64,000 nucleotides of DNA from Salininema proteolyticum (GCF_042685645.1 NZ_JBHUNX010000001.1:2108001-2172000); one strand, 5' to 3'. Numbered from the stretch's first letter, positions 46,706-55,691 are shown. Notes: generated by a model not told the origin, from the letters alone. A program made the numbers and translations.

Positions 46706-47470
46706 CTACGGAGCTGGTGCTTCAAATGACGAGCAGCCATCGCGGTGTTCGGCAGGGAGCTTCGTCCCGAACAAAGCCGCTGACGCATAGGCGCGAAGTT
46801 TGAACTCCAACGCGCCGGCAAGTCGCGACCCTGTCGGAAAGAGACTCCACCGAACAGTGGAATCCGCCCAATCGATCGCGCCGACACCCAAGTCGTCCCA
46901 GGCGAGAAAGCCGATCAACCCCTCGACGCCGCCAGGCTCGATCACCTTGACACGAGCACGGTCCGCCTCGACAGTCCGAACCTCGAACGATCGGGCGCTG
47001 AAGTCCACAAATGCCAAGCGATGGCCTACCGGACAGTCCAATGGCGGCGCGCTCTCACGCGTTGACGGCCGGCCTTTACCGGATCGGTCTCCCGAGTCGG
47101 AGCGCAGCAGCGAAGCAAGGCCCGTCCAGTTCGGGTCGGGAAGACTGGAATTGACCGAGTCACGATGTCCGGCCACTACGTGAGCCCTGGGCCCCATGGT
47201 CGCCCCTGAACCGCTGCGTCGACGATCAGGGGCCGCGAACACCAGGACAAGCACAACGAGCGCGAGAATACAGACTAGCGAGATAACGCCGGCAACAACG
47301 AGGGTCAAGCCTGCCACCCACTTGAAGCAGCCTGGAACCCAATAGTCAGTACAGCGAGCACGGCAAGTGTCAGTGCTCCGCGCCTCAGCGCTGCCTTGAA
47401 GTCGAGATACCGCCACGTCCAAATAGCGGTACCGGCGGAAAAACCGAGCGCTCCGCCAAAAAGCATGCAA
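46706..47470 (-). CDS. hypothetical single-pass membrane protein
   Basis: The frame encodes up to 254 residues with one strong membrane segment (LVVAGVISLVCILALVVLVLVFAA, about residues 56-80) and an external or cytoplasmic domain of about 170 residues including CPVGHRLAFVDFSARSFEVRTV. The start is uncertain: ATG 47470 has an Arg/Tyr-rich N-terminus, and GTG 47323 would begin just before the membrane helix. No family is recognised. It lies just left of the IS21 element. The gap to its right-hand (3') neighbour, 46484-46705, holds no obvious gene. Confidence 0.45.
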   Translation of the reverse strand: MHAFWRSARFFRRYRYLDVAVSRLQGSAEARSTDTCRARCTDYWVPGCFKWVAGLTLVVAGVISLVCILALVVLVLVFAAPDRRRSGSGATMGPRAHVVAGHRDSVNSSLPDPNWTGLASLLRSDSGDRSGKGRPSTRESAPPLDCPVGHRLAFVDFSARSFEVRTVEADRARVKVIEPGGVEGLIGFLAWDDLGVGAIDWADSTVRWSLFPTGSRLAGALEFKLRAYASAALFGTKLPAEHRDGCSSFEAPAP

Positions 47471-47530
47471 GAGTAGCTCACGAGAGCCCCCTGGCTGCGG
47501 AGCTGGACGTTATCCAGCTGTTAGTGGACG

Positions 47531-47591
47531 TGCCAAACTCCCCAATGGTGGCCAGTTAGAGTCCCCGCTGGCGGACAGGACTGGGTCCCCA
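47531..47591 (+). repeat. IS21 left inverted repeat region
   Basis: It contains TCCCCA at 47539-47544, GTCCCCGCTGGCGGACAGG in the middle and TCCCCA at 47586-47591. These match the right end in the inverse orientation with the same spacing. Confidence 0.75.
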
Positions 47592-47649
47592 CTCACGGAC
47601 ACGAAAATTCCCCACTGTTATCGAATCGTGTTCTGGATGATTACCGGTT

Positions 47650-49131
47650 GTGAAATCGGATAGGGAGATCATGGAAATCCTCGAGGCCTACGACCTGACC
47701 GGCTCGTACCGCAAAGCCGCTGAACTCGCCGGCTGCGACCACCACACTGTCGCCCACTACGTCGCGCTGCGCGGCCAGGGCGTCGACCCCACCGCGCGCA
47801 AGCCGCGGGCGAAGATGATCGACACCTACCTGCCTAAAATCGAGGAGCTCGTCGAGCGTTCCAAGGGCAAGATCGGCGCTGATGTCGTACACCGCAAGCT
47901 GACCGCGCTGGGATTCACGGGCACTGACCGGACGACACGGCGGGCCGTGGCCGCGGCGAAGCACGCCTGGCGGTCGGGGAACCGGCGCGTTTACCGTCCC
48001 TGGATCCCTGAGCCGGGCATGTGGCTGCAATACGACTACGGCGAAGGCCCGAAGGTCGACGGGCAGCGCACGCACTTGTGGTGTGCTTGGCTGGCCTGGT
48101 CACGCTTCCGCGTCGTGTTCCCCATCTGGGACAAGACGTTGCCGACCGTCGCCGCCTGCCTAGACCGGACGTTCCGCATCATCGGGGGCGTCCCGACCTA
48201 CGTCTTGACCGACAACGAAAAGACCGTCACGCTCGACCACGTCGCCGGCATCCCAGTCCGCCATCCAACCATGGCGCAGGTCGGACGGTTCTACGGCACG
48301 ACCGTCCGCACCTGTCTCCCAGCCGATCCAGAGTCCAAGGGCGGGTCGGAGAACACGGTGAAGATCGCCAAGCGCGACCTCGTCCCCACCGCCGTCAACC
48401 TGCGGGCCCAGTACGGGGCGTTCTCCGCCCTGGAAGAGGCTTGCGAGGCCTGGTCCGAAGAAGTGAACTTCCGCGTCCATACCGCCACTCAACGCGTCCC
48501 GGCAGAGGCCCTGATGGAGGAACAGACCCGTCTGCACCTGGTCCCAGAGGAACCGTTCTCGGCAGCGTTCGGGGAGACTCGGCGGGTCAGGAGGGACGCG
48601 ACGGTCACGCTCAACCGGGTCGTCTATTCCGTCCCGCACCAGCTTACCGATCAGACTGTCTGGGTTCGCCATGATGGCGACGAGGTCGTCATCGTCGCTG
48701 CAAGCGAGGCCGGAGCCCGCGAGGTCGCCCGCCACACGCGTTCCACACCAGGCCAACCATCGATCAACGACGACCACTACCCGCCTTCGACCCGCGGGAA
48801 CCGGCGCCCGAAACCCGGCAACAAGATCGAATCCCAGTTCCTCGCCCTCGGGCACGAGGCGGAGGAATGGCTGATCGCCGCCGCAGCCGCAGGCGCCTCG
48901 AGGATCTCCCAGACCATGACCCGAGCGCTCGAAGCTGTCTGCGACCACGGCAGGCCCGCTGTCATCCGAGCGTTGGCCACCGCCTGCACCGCAGAGCGGT
49001 TCGACACCGCTTCGTTCGACGACATCCTCGCCTACCAGCAATACCGCGCCCGCGCCGAGGTCACACGCGCTTCGGAGGACCACTCCCTACAGCCGGGCAC
49101 TGGCGCTTGGGCGTCCTTCGGACCGAACTAG
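47650..49131 (+). CDS. istA: IS21 family transposase
   Basis: The 493-residue IstA has an N-terminal helix-turn-helix (YDLTGSYRKAAELAGCDHHTVAHYV), then a DDE integrase core with D129 (LQYDYGEG), D188 (VLTDNEKT) and a Glu in ESKGGSENTV, then the C-terminal Mu-type beta-barrel region (VTLNRVVYSVPHQL). It cuts and joins the element ends. GTG 47650 lies just inside the left repeat. All catalytic residues are present, so the element may be active. Confidence 0.95.
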   Translation: MKSDREIMEILEAYDLTGSYRKAAELAGCDHHTVAHYVALRGQGVDPTARKPRAKMIDTYLPKIEELVERSKGKIGADVVHRKLTALGFTGTDRTTRRAVAAAKHAWRSGNRRVYRPWIPEPGMWLQYDYGEGPKVDGQRTHLWCAWLAWSRFRVVFPIWDKTLPTVAACLDRTFRIIGGVPTYVLTDNEKTVTLDHVAGIPVRHPTMAQVGRFYGTTVRTCLPADPESKGGSENTVKIAKRDLVPTAVNLRAQYGAFSALEEACEAWSEEVNFRVHTATQRVPAEALMEEQTRLHLVPEEPFSAAFGETRRVRRDATVTLNRVVYSVPHQLTDQTVWVRHDGDEVVIVAASEAGAREVARHTRSTPGQPSINDDHYPPSTRGNRRPKPGNKIESQFLALGHEAEEWLIAAAAAGASRISQTMTRALEAVCDHGRPAVIRALATACTAERFDTASFDDILAYQQYRARAEVTRASEDHSLQPGTGAWASFGPN

Positions 49132-49198
49132 AAAAGCCCCGAACCTGGGCTATGCCGGGTTCGAGGCCAAACAAATATGATGAGTGAAAGGTAAACCA

Positions 49199-50029
49199 TT
49201 GACCGACACCACCTCCGCCCCGGTCCCACCTCGAATGGCGGCGCCCGCATCTGCCGTCGCCGCCGCGACCGGGCAGGCTTACGAGGAGGCCATCGCCCTC
49301 ACCAAACGGCTGAAGATGCCCTATTTCCGGCGAGCGTTGGAGGAGGTCGTCCCGACCGCCAAGGCCCAGCGTTGGGACCCGGCCGAGATCGTCCGCGTCT
49401 TGCTGGCCGAGGAAGTCGCCGGCCGGGAGTCTTCCAACCTGCGCACCAGACGCAAACGGGCAGGGTTCCCCACGGGGAAGACCTTCCATGTCTGGGACGA
49501 GACCGCCTCGTCGATCCCCGCCCCGACTCAGCAGGCGCTGCGCACGCTCGAATGGATCGGTCGCAGGGAGAACCTCTGCATCTGTGGTCCTTCAGGAACA
49601 GGCAAGTCGCACTTCAGCGAAGCCATCGGACAGACAGCCGTTGACGCCGGCCTGGCCGTCTCCTGGTTCACGATCGAAGACCTCGGAGCGATCGTCCGAC
49701 GCCACCGCGTTGACGACACGGTCAACAAGGCGTTCAACAGAATCGCCCGGGCTGACCTGATCATCGTCGACGACATCGGCCTGCTTCCAGTCTCCGACGA
49801 CGCTGCCGAAGGGTTCTACCGCCTGGTCGACAGCGCCTATGAGAAACGCTCCCTGGCCGTCTCGTCCAACCTCCACCCCAGCGGGTTCGATGAGATTATG
49901 CCGAAAACACTGGCCACGGCCACTGTCGATCGGCTGCTGCACCACGCGCACATCGCCGTCACCTCAGGCGAGAGCCACCGGTTGAACGAAGCGACTACTG
50001 GCAAAGGAGTCGTTTCTTTCAGTAGCTAA
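49199..50029 (+). CDS. istB: IS21 helper ATPase
   Basis: The protein of about 276 residues is a DnaC-like AAA+ ATPase: Walker A CGPSGTGKSHFSEA, Walker B LIIVDDIGLLP and the sensor region LAVSSNLHPSGFDEIM. IstB binds target DNA and activates IstA. TTG 49199 is chosen because GAAAGG lies 7 bases upstream; GTG 49184 would add five residues. It follows istA by 67 bp. Confidence 0.94.
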   Translation: MTDTTSAPVPPRMAAPASAVAAATGQAYEEAIALTKRLKMPYFRRALEEVVPTAKAQRWDPAEIVRVLLAEEVAGRESSNLRTRRKRAGFPTGKTFHVWDETASSIPAPTQQALRTLEWIGRRENLCICGPSGTGKSHFSEAIGQTAVDAGLAVSWFTIEDLGAIVRRHRVDDTVNKAFNRIARADLIIVDDIGLLPVSDDAAEGFYRLVDSAYEKRSLAVSSNLHPSGFDEIMPKTLATATVDRLLHHAHIAVTSGESHRLNEATTGKGVVSFSS

Positions 50030-50051
50030 ACGGAAACGTTCAGTCGTGTTC

Positions 50052-50111
50052 TGGGGAACTTAGATGTCCGCCAGCAGGGACCTTACGAGTCCGCCAGTGG
50101 GGAAGTTCGCA
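50052..50111 (-). repeat. IS21 right inverted repeat region
   Basis: It contains TGGGGA at 50052-50057, TGTCCGCCAGCAGGGAC in the middle and TGGGGA at 50098-50103, mirroring the left end. Confidence 0.75.
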
Positions 50112-50184
50112 AGACCGTTGACATCCAGCCAAGTGATGTCATTTCGGCTCGCGCCATCATCCTCGTCTCCATTCCGGGCTACAG

Positions 50185-50262
50185 CCCTGCATCGGTGGGA
50201 CTCGAACCGGTGCGGCGTGCTTGCGCGCCCCAATGAGCGCTGTCTAAGGTGGGAAGTGTCGC
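50185..50262 (-). other. tRNA-like relic
   Basis: On the minus strand the sequence GGTTCGAGTCCCACC matches the T-loop and 3' half of a tRNA, and farther 5' there is a D-arm-like stretch (CCTTAGACAGCGC). The T-stem does not pair properly and no acceptor stem or CCA can be formed, so it is not a working tRNA. It sits about 75 bp right of the IS21 end, in a 369-bp gap that otherwise holds no gene, and may be a decayed attachment site. Confidence 0.3.
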
Positions 50263-50480
50263 CCGCGCTGGACGACTGGACTTCCACGGAACGCCACTGG
50301 CCCACCAAGCTGCGTCTGGGAGCTCATATTCAGGTATTACCGCCGTAGCCGACAGTTAGACCTGAACAACCCAGCGCTGCCGGTGTCCCTGATTCCAGGG
50401 TCGAATACGGCCAACCGGCATTCAAGGGAATAGAACCGTACACACCACCGTTGTCCGGTTGAACGCGAACTGAGGGAGCC

Positions 50481-51833
50481 ATGGCCAACCCGCCGAAAGA
50501 CCTGCACCCGGAACAGGGGCCTCGCGCCTGGTTCGGCGCTGAGCTGCGCTATCATCGATCAGCTGCAGGCCTCTCCCAAGCCCAGCTCGCCCGCCTGATC
50601 TATGTCTCCGAGTCATTGATCGGCAAGATCGAAAAAGGCGAACGCTCCTGCACCGAAGCGCTCGCCAGAAGTCTTGACCAGGCGCTCGACACCGGAGGTG
50701 TTCTAAGCCGAGCGCTACCGCTCGTTCGAGCTCATCCGGACAATTCTGGGGAGTCCGGACGCGCTGAGGCGAAGTCCGCGTCCGAAGTGCCGCAGCCGGA
50801 ATACCTTGGTGAAGATGACGAAGCAGGGATCGCAATGAACCGCCGGACTCTACTGACCGGGGCAACAGGTTGGGGAGCTCTGTTCGCTACCGGGACCCGT
50901 CCCGGCGGGATACCGCTGTCAGAGCTCTTGTTCGCCGATCTCAGAGGCGACGTAGAGGATCGTGCGGTCCACCCTCACGAATTGAGGAGCCTGGTCTCCC
51001 GCGCCAAGACCGACTATCAATCGTGTCGCCTTCACAGCGCCCAACGAACGATCGCCAGGGTTCTCACCAGCCTTAGAAGCCAGGACGGAATCGAGACTCG
51101 CGACTTCCTCCTGGCCGACGTTTACCAGATTCTCTCGGGCATCCTCCTCAAGCACGGCGAGAGCGCACTTGCGACGATCGCGGCAGAACGCAGTTTCCAG
51201 CACGCCGATCAGACCGGAGACCACCTCGTCATCGGGTCGAGCGCCCGATCAATGACCCATGTGCTCATGCGTTCAGGGCACGCCACGACCGCCTCCGACT
51301 TCGCTCAGAGGCATGCCGCCGAACTCGACCAGGAACCCGAAAGTACGGATCGCCACTCCGTACAAGGCGCGCTGCTCCTCCGAGCTGCAGTCGCAGAGGT
51401 CGAGACAGGCGCCTTCTCCGCAGCATTCCATCTCCTCGACAACGCGACTGCAATTGCGAAACATGTCGCCCCTGACAATAACGTGCGAGGAACCGGATTC
51501 AATCAGACGAACACCTCCGTTCACGCCGTCCACTTCCACCTCCGAGCCGGCAATGCGGGCAAAGCCGTCGAACAGGCCCGCAGCATTGACTTGAATCGGA
51601 TCCCGCTCACCGAACGCAAAGCCGGCCTCTCCATCGACGTGGCGACGGCATTCGCACAGTGGGGCAAGACCGAGAAAGCAATCGACACCCTGCTCTTCAC
51701 CAAACAGCTCGCACCAGAAGAATTCTCCGTGCGCAAAGATGTCGAACAGCTCATCACCCACCTGCAGCAGACTGCGCCGAAAACGATGAAACCGGCCATC
51801 GGCCGACTCAGGTCCCAGAACGGAAACACATGA
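50481..51833 (+). CDS. XRE family regulator with TPR-like domain
   Basis: The 450-residue protein has an N-terminal Cro/CI helix-turn-helix (LRYHRSAAGLSQAQLARLIYVSESLIGKIEKGER) and a long helical repeat C-terminus (about 160-440) of TPR type. This is a common actinobacterial regulator layout that senses peptides or metabolites. GAGGGAG precedes ATG 50481. The stop overlaps the start of the flavoprotein gene (ATGA), so they are co-translated. It lies at the left edge of the T7SS substrate island and may regulate it. Confidence 0.88.
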   Translation: MANPPKDLHPEQGPRAWFGAELRYHRSAAGLSQAQLARLIYVSESLIGKIEKGERSCTEALARSLDQALDTGGVLSRALPLVRAHPDNSGESGRAEAKSASEVPQPEYLGEDDEAGIAMNRRTLLTGATGWGALFATGTRPGGIPLSELLFADLRGDVEDRAVHPHELRSLVSRAKTDYQSCRLHSAQRTIARVLTSLRSQDGIETRDFLLADVYQILSGILLKHGESALATIAAERSFQHADQTGDHLVIGSSARSMTHVLMRSGHATTASDFAQRHAAELDQEPESTDRHSVQGALLLRAAVAEVETGAFSAAFHLLDNATAIAKHVAPDNNVRGTGFNQTNTSVHAVHFHLRAGNAGKAVEQARSIDLNRIPLTERKAGLSIDVATAFAQWGKTEKAIDTLLFTKQLAPEEFSVRKDVEQLITHLQQTAPKTMKPAIGRLRSQNGNT

Positions 51834-52357
51834 CCGCCAAAGTCATTTACCTCGTCATCTGCGCCGCAGGACCGGCTCCAGAAGCCGCCACATTCGTGCA
51901 TCTCGCCCACCAGCATGACGCCGACGTCCACATCATCACCACACCCTCTGCCCGAGACTTCATCGATACCGCTGACCTCGAACAACTCACCGGGAACCCG
52001 GTCGTATCCGAACATCGCTCCCCAGGAGAACCACGCCGCGGGCGACCACCGGCCGGCCTCATCGTCGTCGCTCCGGCGACAGCGAACACCGTCTGCAAGC
52101 TCGCCACCGGAATCGCCGACAACTACGCCCTCGATGTCGTCTCCGAGTCCATCGGCGCCGGAGTTCCGACCACCGTCATCCCCTTCGTCAATAGAGCCTT
52201 GGCAACTCGCCTGCCTTACCGGGAAGCCGTAGAACAGCTCCGGGCCGAAGGCATACGCCTGGTGATGGGATCAGGGGGTGACGGCCCGCATGAACCAGGA
52301 CAAGGGAGCTCAGCTATTGAAACGTTCCCTTGGCAGAGCGGGCTGACTCGTGAGTAG
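51830..52357 (+). CDS. flavoprotein (HFCD-type)
   Basis: The 175-residue protein has the flavoprotein fold of phosphopantothenoylcysteine decarboxylase-like enzymes: VIYLVICAAGPAPEA, DVHIITTPSARDFI, LIVVAPATANTVCKLATGIADN and TTVIPFVNRAL. FMN binding is expected through the APATANT motif. It is usually seen as a small protein encoded after XRE-TPR genes in actinobacteria, with no known substrate. ATG 51830 overlaps the XRE stop codon. Confidence 0.82.
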   Translation: MTAKVIYLVICAAGPAPEAATFVHLAHQHDADVHIITTPSARDFIDTADLEQLTGNPVVSEHRSPGEPRRGRPPAGLIVVAPATANTVCKLATGIADNYALDVVSESIGAGVPTTVIPFVNRALATRLPYREAVEQLRAEGIRLVMGSGGDGPHEPGQGSSAIETFPWQSGLTRE

Positions 52358-52453
52358 CGTTGTTGAAATCGAGACCGGTGGTCAACGGTAAACACGCCAG
52401 GTCGAACGCTCACAGGCTTCGAAGCTGTTGCGGCTATTCGGTATCGTGTTGAT

Positions 52454-52879
52454 ATGCACACTGGCAACGATTACGACGAGGACGACGGCTGGGCCGAGTT
52501 CGAGACCGGCGGACCGGCCGACGTCTCTTTCGCTGTCGCCTCGACGGCGCCCCCACCGGCACAATGGCCGAAGACCTTTACTTCCCCCGGCCAGTACGTC
52601 ACGATTACCGCACACTCCCGCGGAGAGATAGCCGCGATCGATGTCAACCCTGCTGTCTTCTCCACACGCGACGCAGTCGGCTTGTCGACCGAACTCGTCG
52701 CTGTCGTCAACGACACCTACCGTGTCCTGTCCACGGTCCCCGAGCCTCCAGAAGAAGATGAAGCCAAAGCACGTTCTTCAATCGAACGAACGAACGAGAG
52801 CGTTGAACTCGCTCGGCGCCGGTCCCGTGAACTGAACGAGTCGGTCACCGATGCCATCAGGCGGCTCAACGCGCGATAA
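52454..52879 (+). CDS. YbaB/EbfC-like small protein
   Basis: The 141-residue protein has an acidic N-terminus (HTGNDYDEDDGWAEFE), a beta region with SRGEIAAIDVNPAVFSTRD and a helix SELVAVVNDTYRVLS that resemble YbaB-type nucleoid proteins often encoded at the start of T7SS toxin loci in actinobacteria. The C-terminal half is a charged coiled coil. It is the first gene of the T7SS substrate run. Assignment is moderate. Confidence 0.5.
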   Translation: MHTGNDYDEDDGWAEFETGGPADVSFAVASTAPPPAQWPKTFTSPGQYVTITAHSRGEIAAIDVNPAVFSTRDAVGLSTELVAVVNDTYRVLSTVPEPPEEDEAKARSSIERTNESVELARRRSRELNESVTDAIRRLNAR

Positions 52880-52890
52880 GGATCCCCATC

Positions 52891-53187
52891 ATGAAGATCG
52901 ACCCGGAATTCGTAGCAGAACAGGCGAATAAGATCCGTGCCCACGCCGACGACATCGATGCCGACTACAAGGATCACGACGAGCAAGCATCGACCGGTGG
53001 TACTTTCAGCACGATCTTCAACGAGATCAGCGACAACGCGATCGACGCGATCTCAGTGTCCGTCATGCTGAACGCAGAAGCAGTCTCAGACTACGCCGCC
53101 GGCCTAGACATCCATGTGAAGAACATCGTGGAAGCCGACGAAAATGCGGCTCAGAACCTCAACGAGCTCGTCCCTATCATGGACTGA
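52891..53187 (+). CDS. ESX secretion-associated EspC-like protein
   Basis: The 98-residue helical protein MKIDPEFVAEQANKIRAHAD through VKNIVEADENAAQNLNELV resembles EspC/DUF2580 (type VII secretion target) proteins: two long helices separated by a Gly turn (STGGTFSTIF). It has no WxG, but the C-terminal E-A-D-E-N-A pattern is similar to the YxxxD/E secretion signal zone. It starts 11 bp after the YbaB-like gene. Confidence 0.65.
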   Translation: MKIDPEFVAEQANKIRAHADDIDADYKDHDEQASTGGTFSTIFNEISDNAIDAISVSVMLNAEAVSDYAAGLDIHVKNIVEADENAAQNLNELVPIMD

Positions 53188-53216
53188 ATACCCTCCCGAG
53201 ACAGCAGGAGCCCCCG

Positions 53217-53735
53217 ATGCCGATCGAATGCCCTGACCATTTGCAAACGACGCTCAAAAGCCTGGGCGTCGACTGGATCGACCTGGACGAGGACGAGCTC
53301 GAGAAGCTATCAGAGAACTGGAAGGAGAAGGCTGAGTCCCTGCGGGACAAACTGGGCGATCTGAAGAGCGATTCCCGCTCCGTATGGGACGAATCGGAAC
53401 ACGACCAGATCGACACGTGGTGGGATCGGTACACCGAACCCACAGCAGCCCACGAGTCACTGTCGCAGATCGCCGACGACTTCGAGTCCATGGGAGTCGG
53501 TGTCCTCGCCTGTGCCACGTTCACCGTGAATGCGAAGGAGGCCACCATTGAAATCTTGCAGTCCTTCTACGACTTCAAGCAGGAAGCAAAGCCCCACAGC
53601 GATACCTGGGGAAGCCAGAGCCCGTTCACGCCCAACGACATCGCCGAAGTGAGGGACAACACCAAAGAGAAGATCCTGTCGGTTCTCGAAGACCTTGAGA
53701 ACAACGTCAAAGGATCCTCGATGAGTGACATCTGA
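53217..53735 (+). CDS. WXG100-like T7SS helical protein
   Basis: The 172-residue protein has a helical hairpin layout: LEKLSENWKEKAESLRDKLGDLKSDS, a W-rich loop (VWDESEHDQIDTWWDRY), then SLSQIADDFESMGVGVLACATFTVN. It resembles the N-terminal domain of actinobacterial T7SS effectors that carry DUF1023 hydrolases, but here it is encoded separately from the hydrolase 66 bp downstream. It probably acts as the export partner of that hydrolase. Confidence 0.55.
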   Translation: MPIECPDHLQTTLKSLGVDWIDLDEDELEKLSENWKEKAESLRDKLGDLKSDSRSVWDESEHDQIDTWWDRYTEPTAAHESLSQIADDFESMGVGVLACATFTVNAKEATIEILQSFYDFKQEAKPHSDTWGSQSPFTPNDIAEVRDNTKEKILSVLEDLENNVKGSSMSDI

Positions 53736-53801
53736 ACGCCCGGTGGGACCGACACAACCAGCTCTCAGGGAACAAAAGGACCTGGAGGCGTTTACCTTAC
53801 G

Positions 53802-55046
53802 TTGCCGGTCGAGCAAGCTCCGTCCTACTGGGTCCGTGAGCTTCCACCCGCCCAACGCGCGCAACTGGCTGACGGGATTGACGAGAATTCCTCTCCGGCA
53901 GAAGCCAAAGAGTGGTGGGACTCGCTCGGGTACGACGAGCGACAGGATGTTCTCGAAAATCAACCTGAGCTGGTTGCCCAAGTCGATGGGGTACCAGCTG
54001 AAATTCGAGATCAGGCCAATCGGGACATGCTGGCGAAGGAGACGGAGCAAATCGATCAGGAGATCGAGCAACTCTCGGCCGAACTGGCGAGCATGGAGGA
54101 CTCTGACATGTCCATCTACAACCATGGGACCGACCAGAACATCGACATTCCCAATCCTGAAGCTCAGGATTTGTACGAGCAGATCGTTGCGCTCGAGAAT
54201 CGCAAGGAAAACTTGAACACCCTCACCGGACGCCTGGAAGGCGGCCCCCAGAACAGCGTTGAGGGAGAATATTTCCTGCTTGGATTCGACTCCCAAGACG
54301 ACGGAAAGGCGATAGTTTCAGTCGGCAACCCGGATACTGCCGACAACGTGAACGTCTACGTCCCGGGAACCAGCTCCGACGTGAGCACGGATACCTTCGA
54401 TACGCTCATGGACCGAACAGAAAAAATGGCAGCAGACGCGGATCGGTATGCGCCGGACGAATCCACCGCATCAATTATGTGGCTCGACTACGATGCGCCC
54501 GATGAAGTTACCAATGCGATGTCCGCTTCATACGCAGAAGACGCGACTGCCGACCTTAGCGGCTTCTTTGACGGCCTGCGGGCGACGAGCGAAGGGGACC
54601 CAGCGAATGTCACTGCCACAGGGCACTCCTACGGTACGACCGTAGTGGGTACGGCGGCCAAAGAAGAGGGCCTGGATGTGGACAATATGATTATGGTCGC
54701 TTCGCCTGGCACCGGAGTAGACAATGCTTCGGAACTCGGAATCGACCCGGACAATGTGTGGTCGACACGCAATGACGAGGACATCATCGGATTGGCCGGA
54801 GGCGGAGTTCTCAACGAGATACCAACCGATGATTTCCGCCTGAGCATCCTACAAGGCTTGGTGGGCGACGAGATGATCCACGGCACTGACCCCACAACAG
54901 ACGGGTTCGGCGGGCAGACATTCGAATCGTCTGCTCCCGGCGAGACCAGAACGGATAACCACAGCACATATTGGGACGATGGTAATCCGGCTCGGTTCAA
55001 CATGGCCATGATCATGACTGGACAGTCCGACGAGGTCAGTGGGTAG
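53802..55046 (+). CDS. alpha/beta hydrolase (DUF1023 type), probable T7SS effector
   Basis: The 414-residue protein begins with a linker typical of DUF1023 proteins (WWDSLGYDERQDVLENQPEL, VDGVPAEIRDQANR), has a coiled coil (about 78-145) and then an alpha/beta hydrolase: VNVYVPGTSS, VTATGHSYGTT (nucleophile S276) and a C-terminal His in RTDNHSTYW. It may cleave an ester or lipid. The start is TTG 53802, with GGAGG 13 bases upstream; no better start exists after the in-frame stop at 53733. It lies in the T7SS island, followed 6 bp later by a lipoprotein gene. Confidence 0.82.
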   Translation: MPVEQAPSYWVRELPPAQRAQLADGIDENSSPAEAKEWWDSLGYDERQDVLENQPELVAQVDGVPAEIRDQANRDMLAKETEQIDQEIEQLSAELASMEDSDMSIYNHGTDQNIDIPNPEAQDLYEQIVALENRKENLNTLTGRLEGGPQNSVEGEYFLLGFDSQDDGKAIVSVGNPDTADNVNVYVPGTSSDVSTDTFDTLMDRTEKMAADADRYAPDESTASIMWLDYDAPDEVTNAMSASYAEDATADLSGFFDGLRATSEGDPANVTATGHSYGTTVVGTAAKEEGLDVDNMIMVASPGTGVDNASELGIDPDNVWSTRNDEDIIGLAGGGVLNEIPTDDFRLSILQGLVGDEMIHGTDPTTDGFGGQTFESSAPGETRTDNHSTYWDDGNPARFNMAMIMTGQSDEVSG

Positions 55047-55052
55047 GGAACT

Positions 55053-55691
55053 ATGAGAACGCAACAGATGCAACCATCAACGTGGGCAACGAAATCAGCG
55101 CGATTGGCCTTGATTTCAGTGCTCGCCGTTGCCGGTTGCACCACAAACGGAGAGCCCATGGATGACGACAGTTCAAACACACAGAGCTCGACAGCAGATC
55201 CGGACAGTGAGTTTACCCAGGCTGAATCCATCCTCGAGATGGAGAAAATAGCTTCCGACATCGCCAGTGAGCTTCCAGATTTTCCCGGTTTTGGGACTCG
55301 GTCCTGGTCGGACACAGGTGAATGCGAACCAGGCGCCGGACTCGTCCAGATGGAAATAGCCTACGATTTCCCAGAAGGAACGTGGGAGTCTGATCTCGTA
55401 CAGAAGCAGTACCTGGATGTTCTGCGCGGTTATTTCGATGAGAACGGATACCAGATCACCTGGGACGAGCCATCCAAGTCAGGAAAGTTCCACAACCTGC
55501 AAGCGGACAAGGGAGACTTCAACGTCTGGTACGCAGTCGGTGGAGCTGCCGGGTTCCGGTTCCAATCGAAATGCGTGACGGAAAGCGATGAACTGACCTA
55601 CGTCCCGCCTGTGGGAGACGTTCCAGAAGACCAAGATGCGGTGTCGAAATGGTTCCCCGAGGGAATTCCGTCAGACACTCCCTCAGAATGA
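55053..55691 (+). CDS. lipoprotein, possible immunity partner of the hydrolase
   Basis: The 212-residue protein has a lipoprotein signal: a basic region to R17, hydrophobic LALISVLAVAGC, lipidated C29. The mature part has a short Ser/Thr/Asp linker and a globular domain with two Cys (GECEPGAG, SKCVTESD). It starts 6 bp after the hydrolase gene, the arrangement of T7SS toxin-immunity lipoprotein pairs. The family is not recognised; the immunity role is inferred from position. Confidence 0.7.
   Translation: MRTQQMQPSTWATKSARLALISVLAVAGCTTNGEPMDDDSSNTQSSTADPDSEFTQAESILEMEKIASDIASELPDFPGFGTRSWSDTGECEPGAGLVQMEIAYDFPEGTWESDLVQKQYLDVLRGYFDENGYQITWDEPSKSGKFHNLQADKGDFNVWYAVGGAAGFRFQSKCVTESDELTYVPPVGDVPEDQDAVSKWFPEGIPSDTPSE

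Larger units (their letters stand above)
47531..50111 (+). mobile_element. IS21-family insertion sequence
   Basis: A 2.58-kb element carries istA and istB between related inverted ends. The left end (from TGCCAAACTCCCCA) and the reverse complement of the right end (TGCGAACTTCCCCA) share TCCCCA, then GCTGGCGGACA about 30 bases further in, and a second TCCCCA, the multiple terminal repeats usual in this family. Ends begin TG and finish CA. I saw no matching target duplication in the flanks, so ends may have been rearranged or be a few bases off. Both genes look intact. Confidence 0.88.

Noticed and set aside
50060..50308. Minus-strand frame right of the IS21 element
   Set aside because: It reads through the tRNA-like relic (RFESHR is the usual translation of a T-arm) and has no codon bias.
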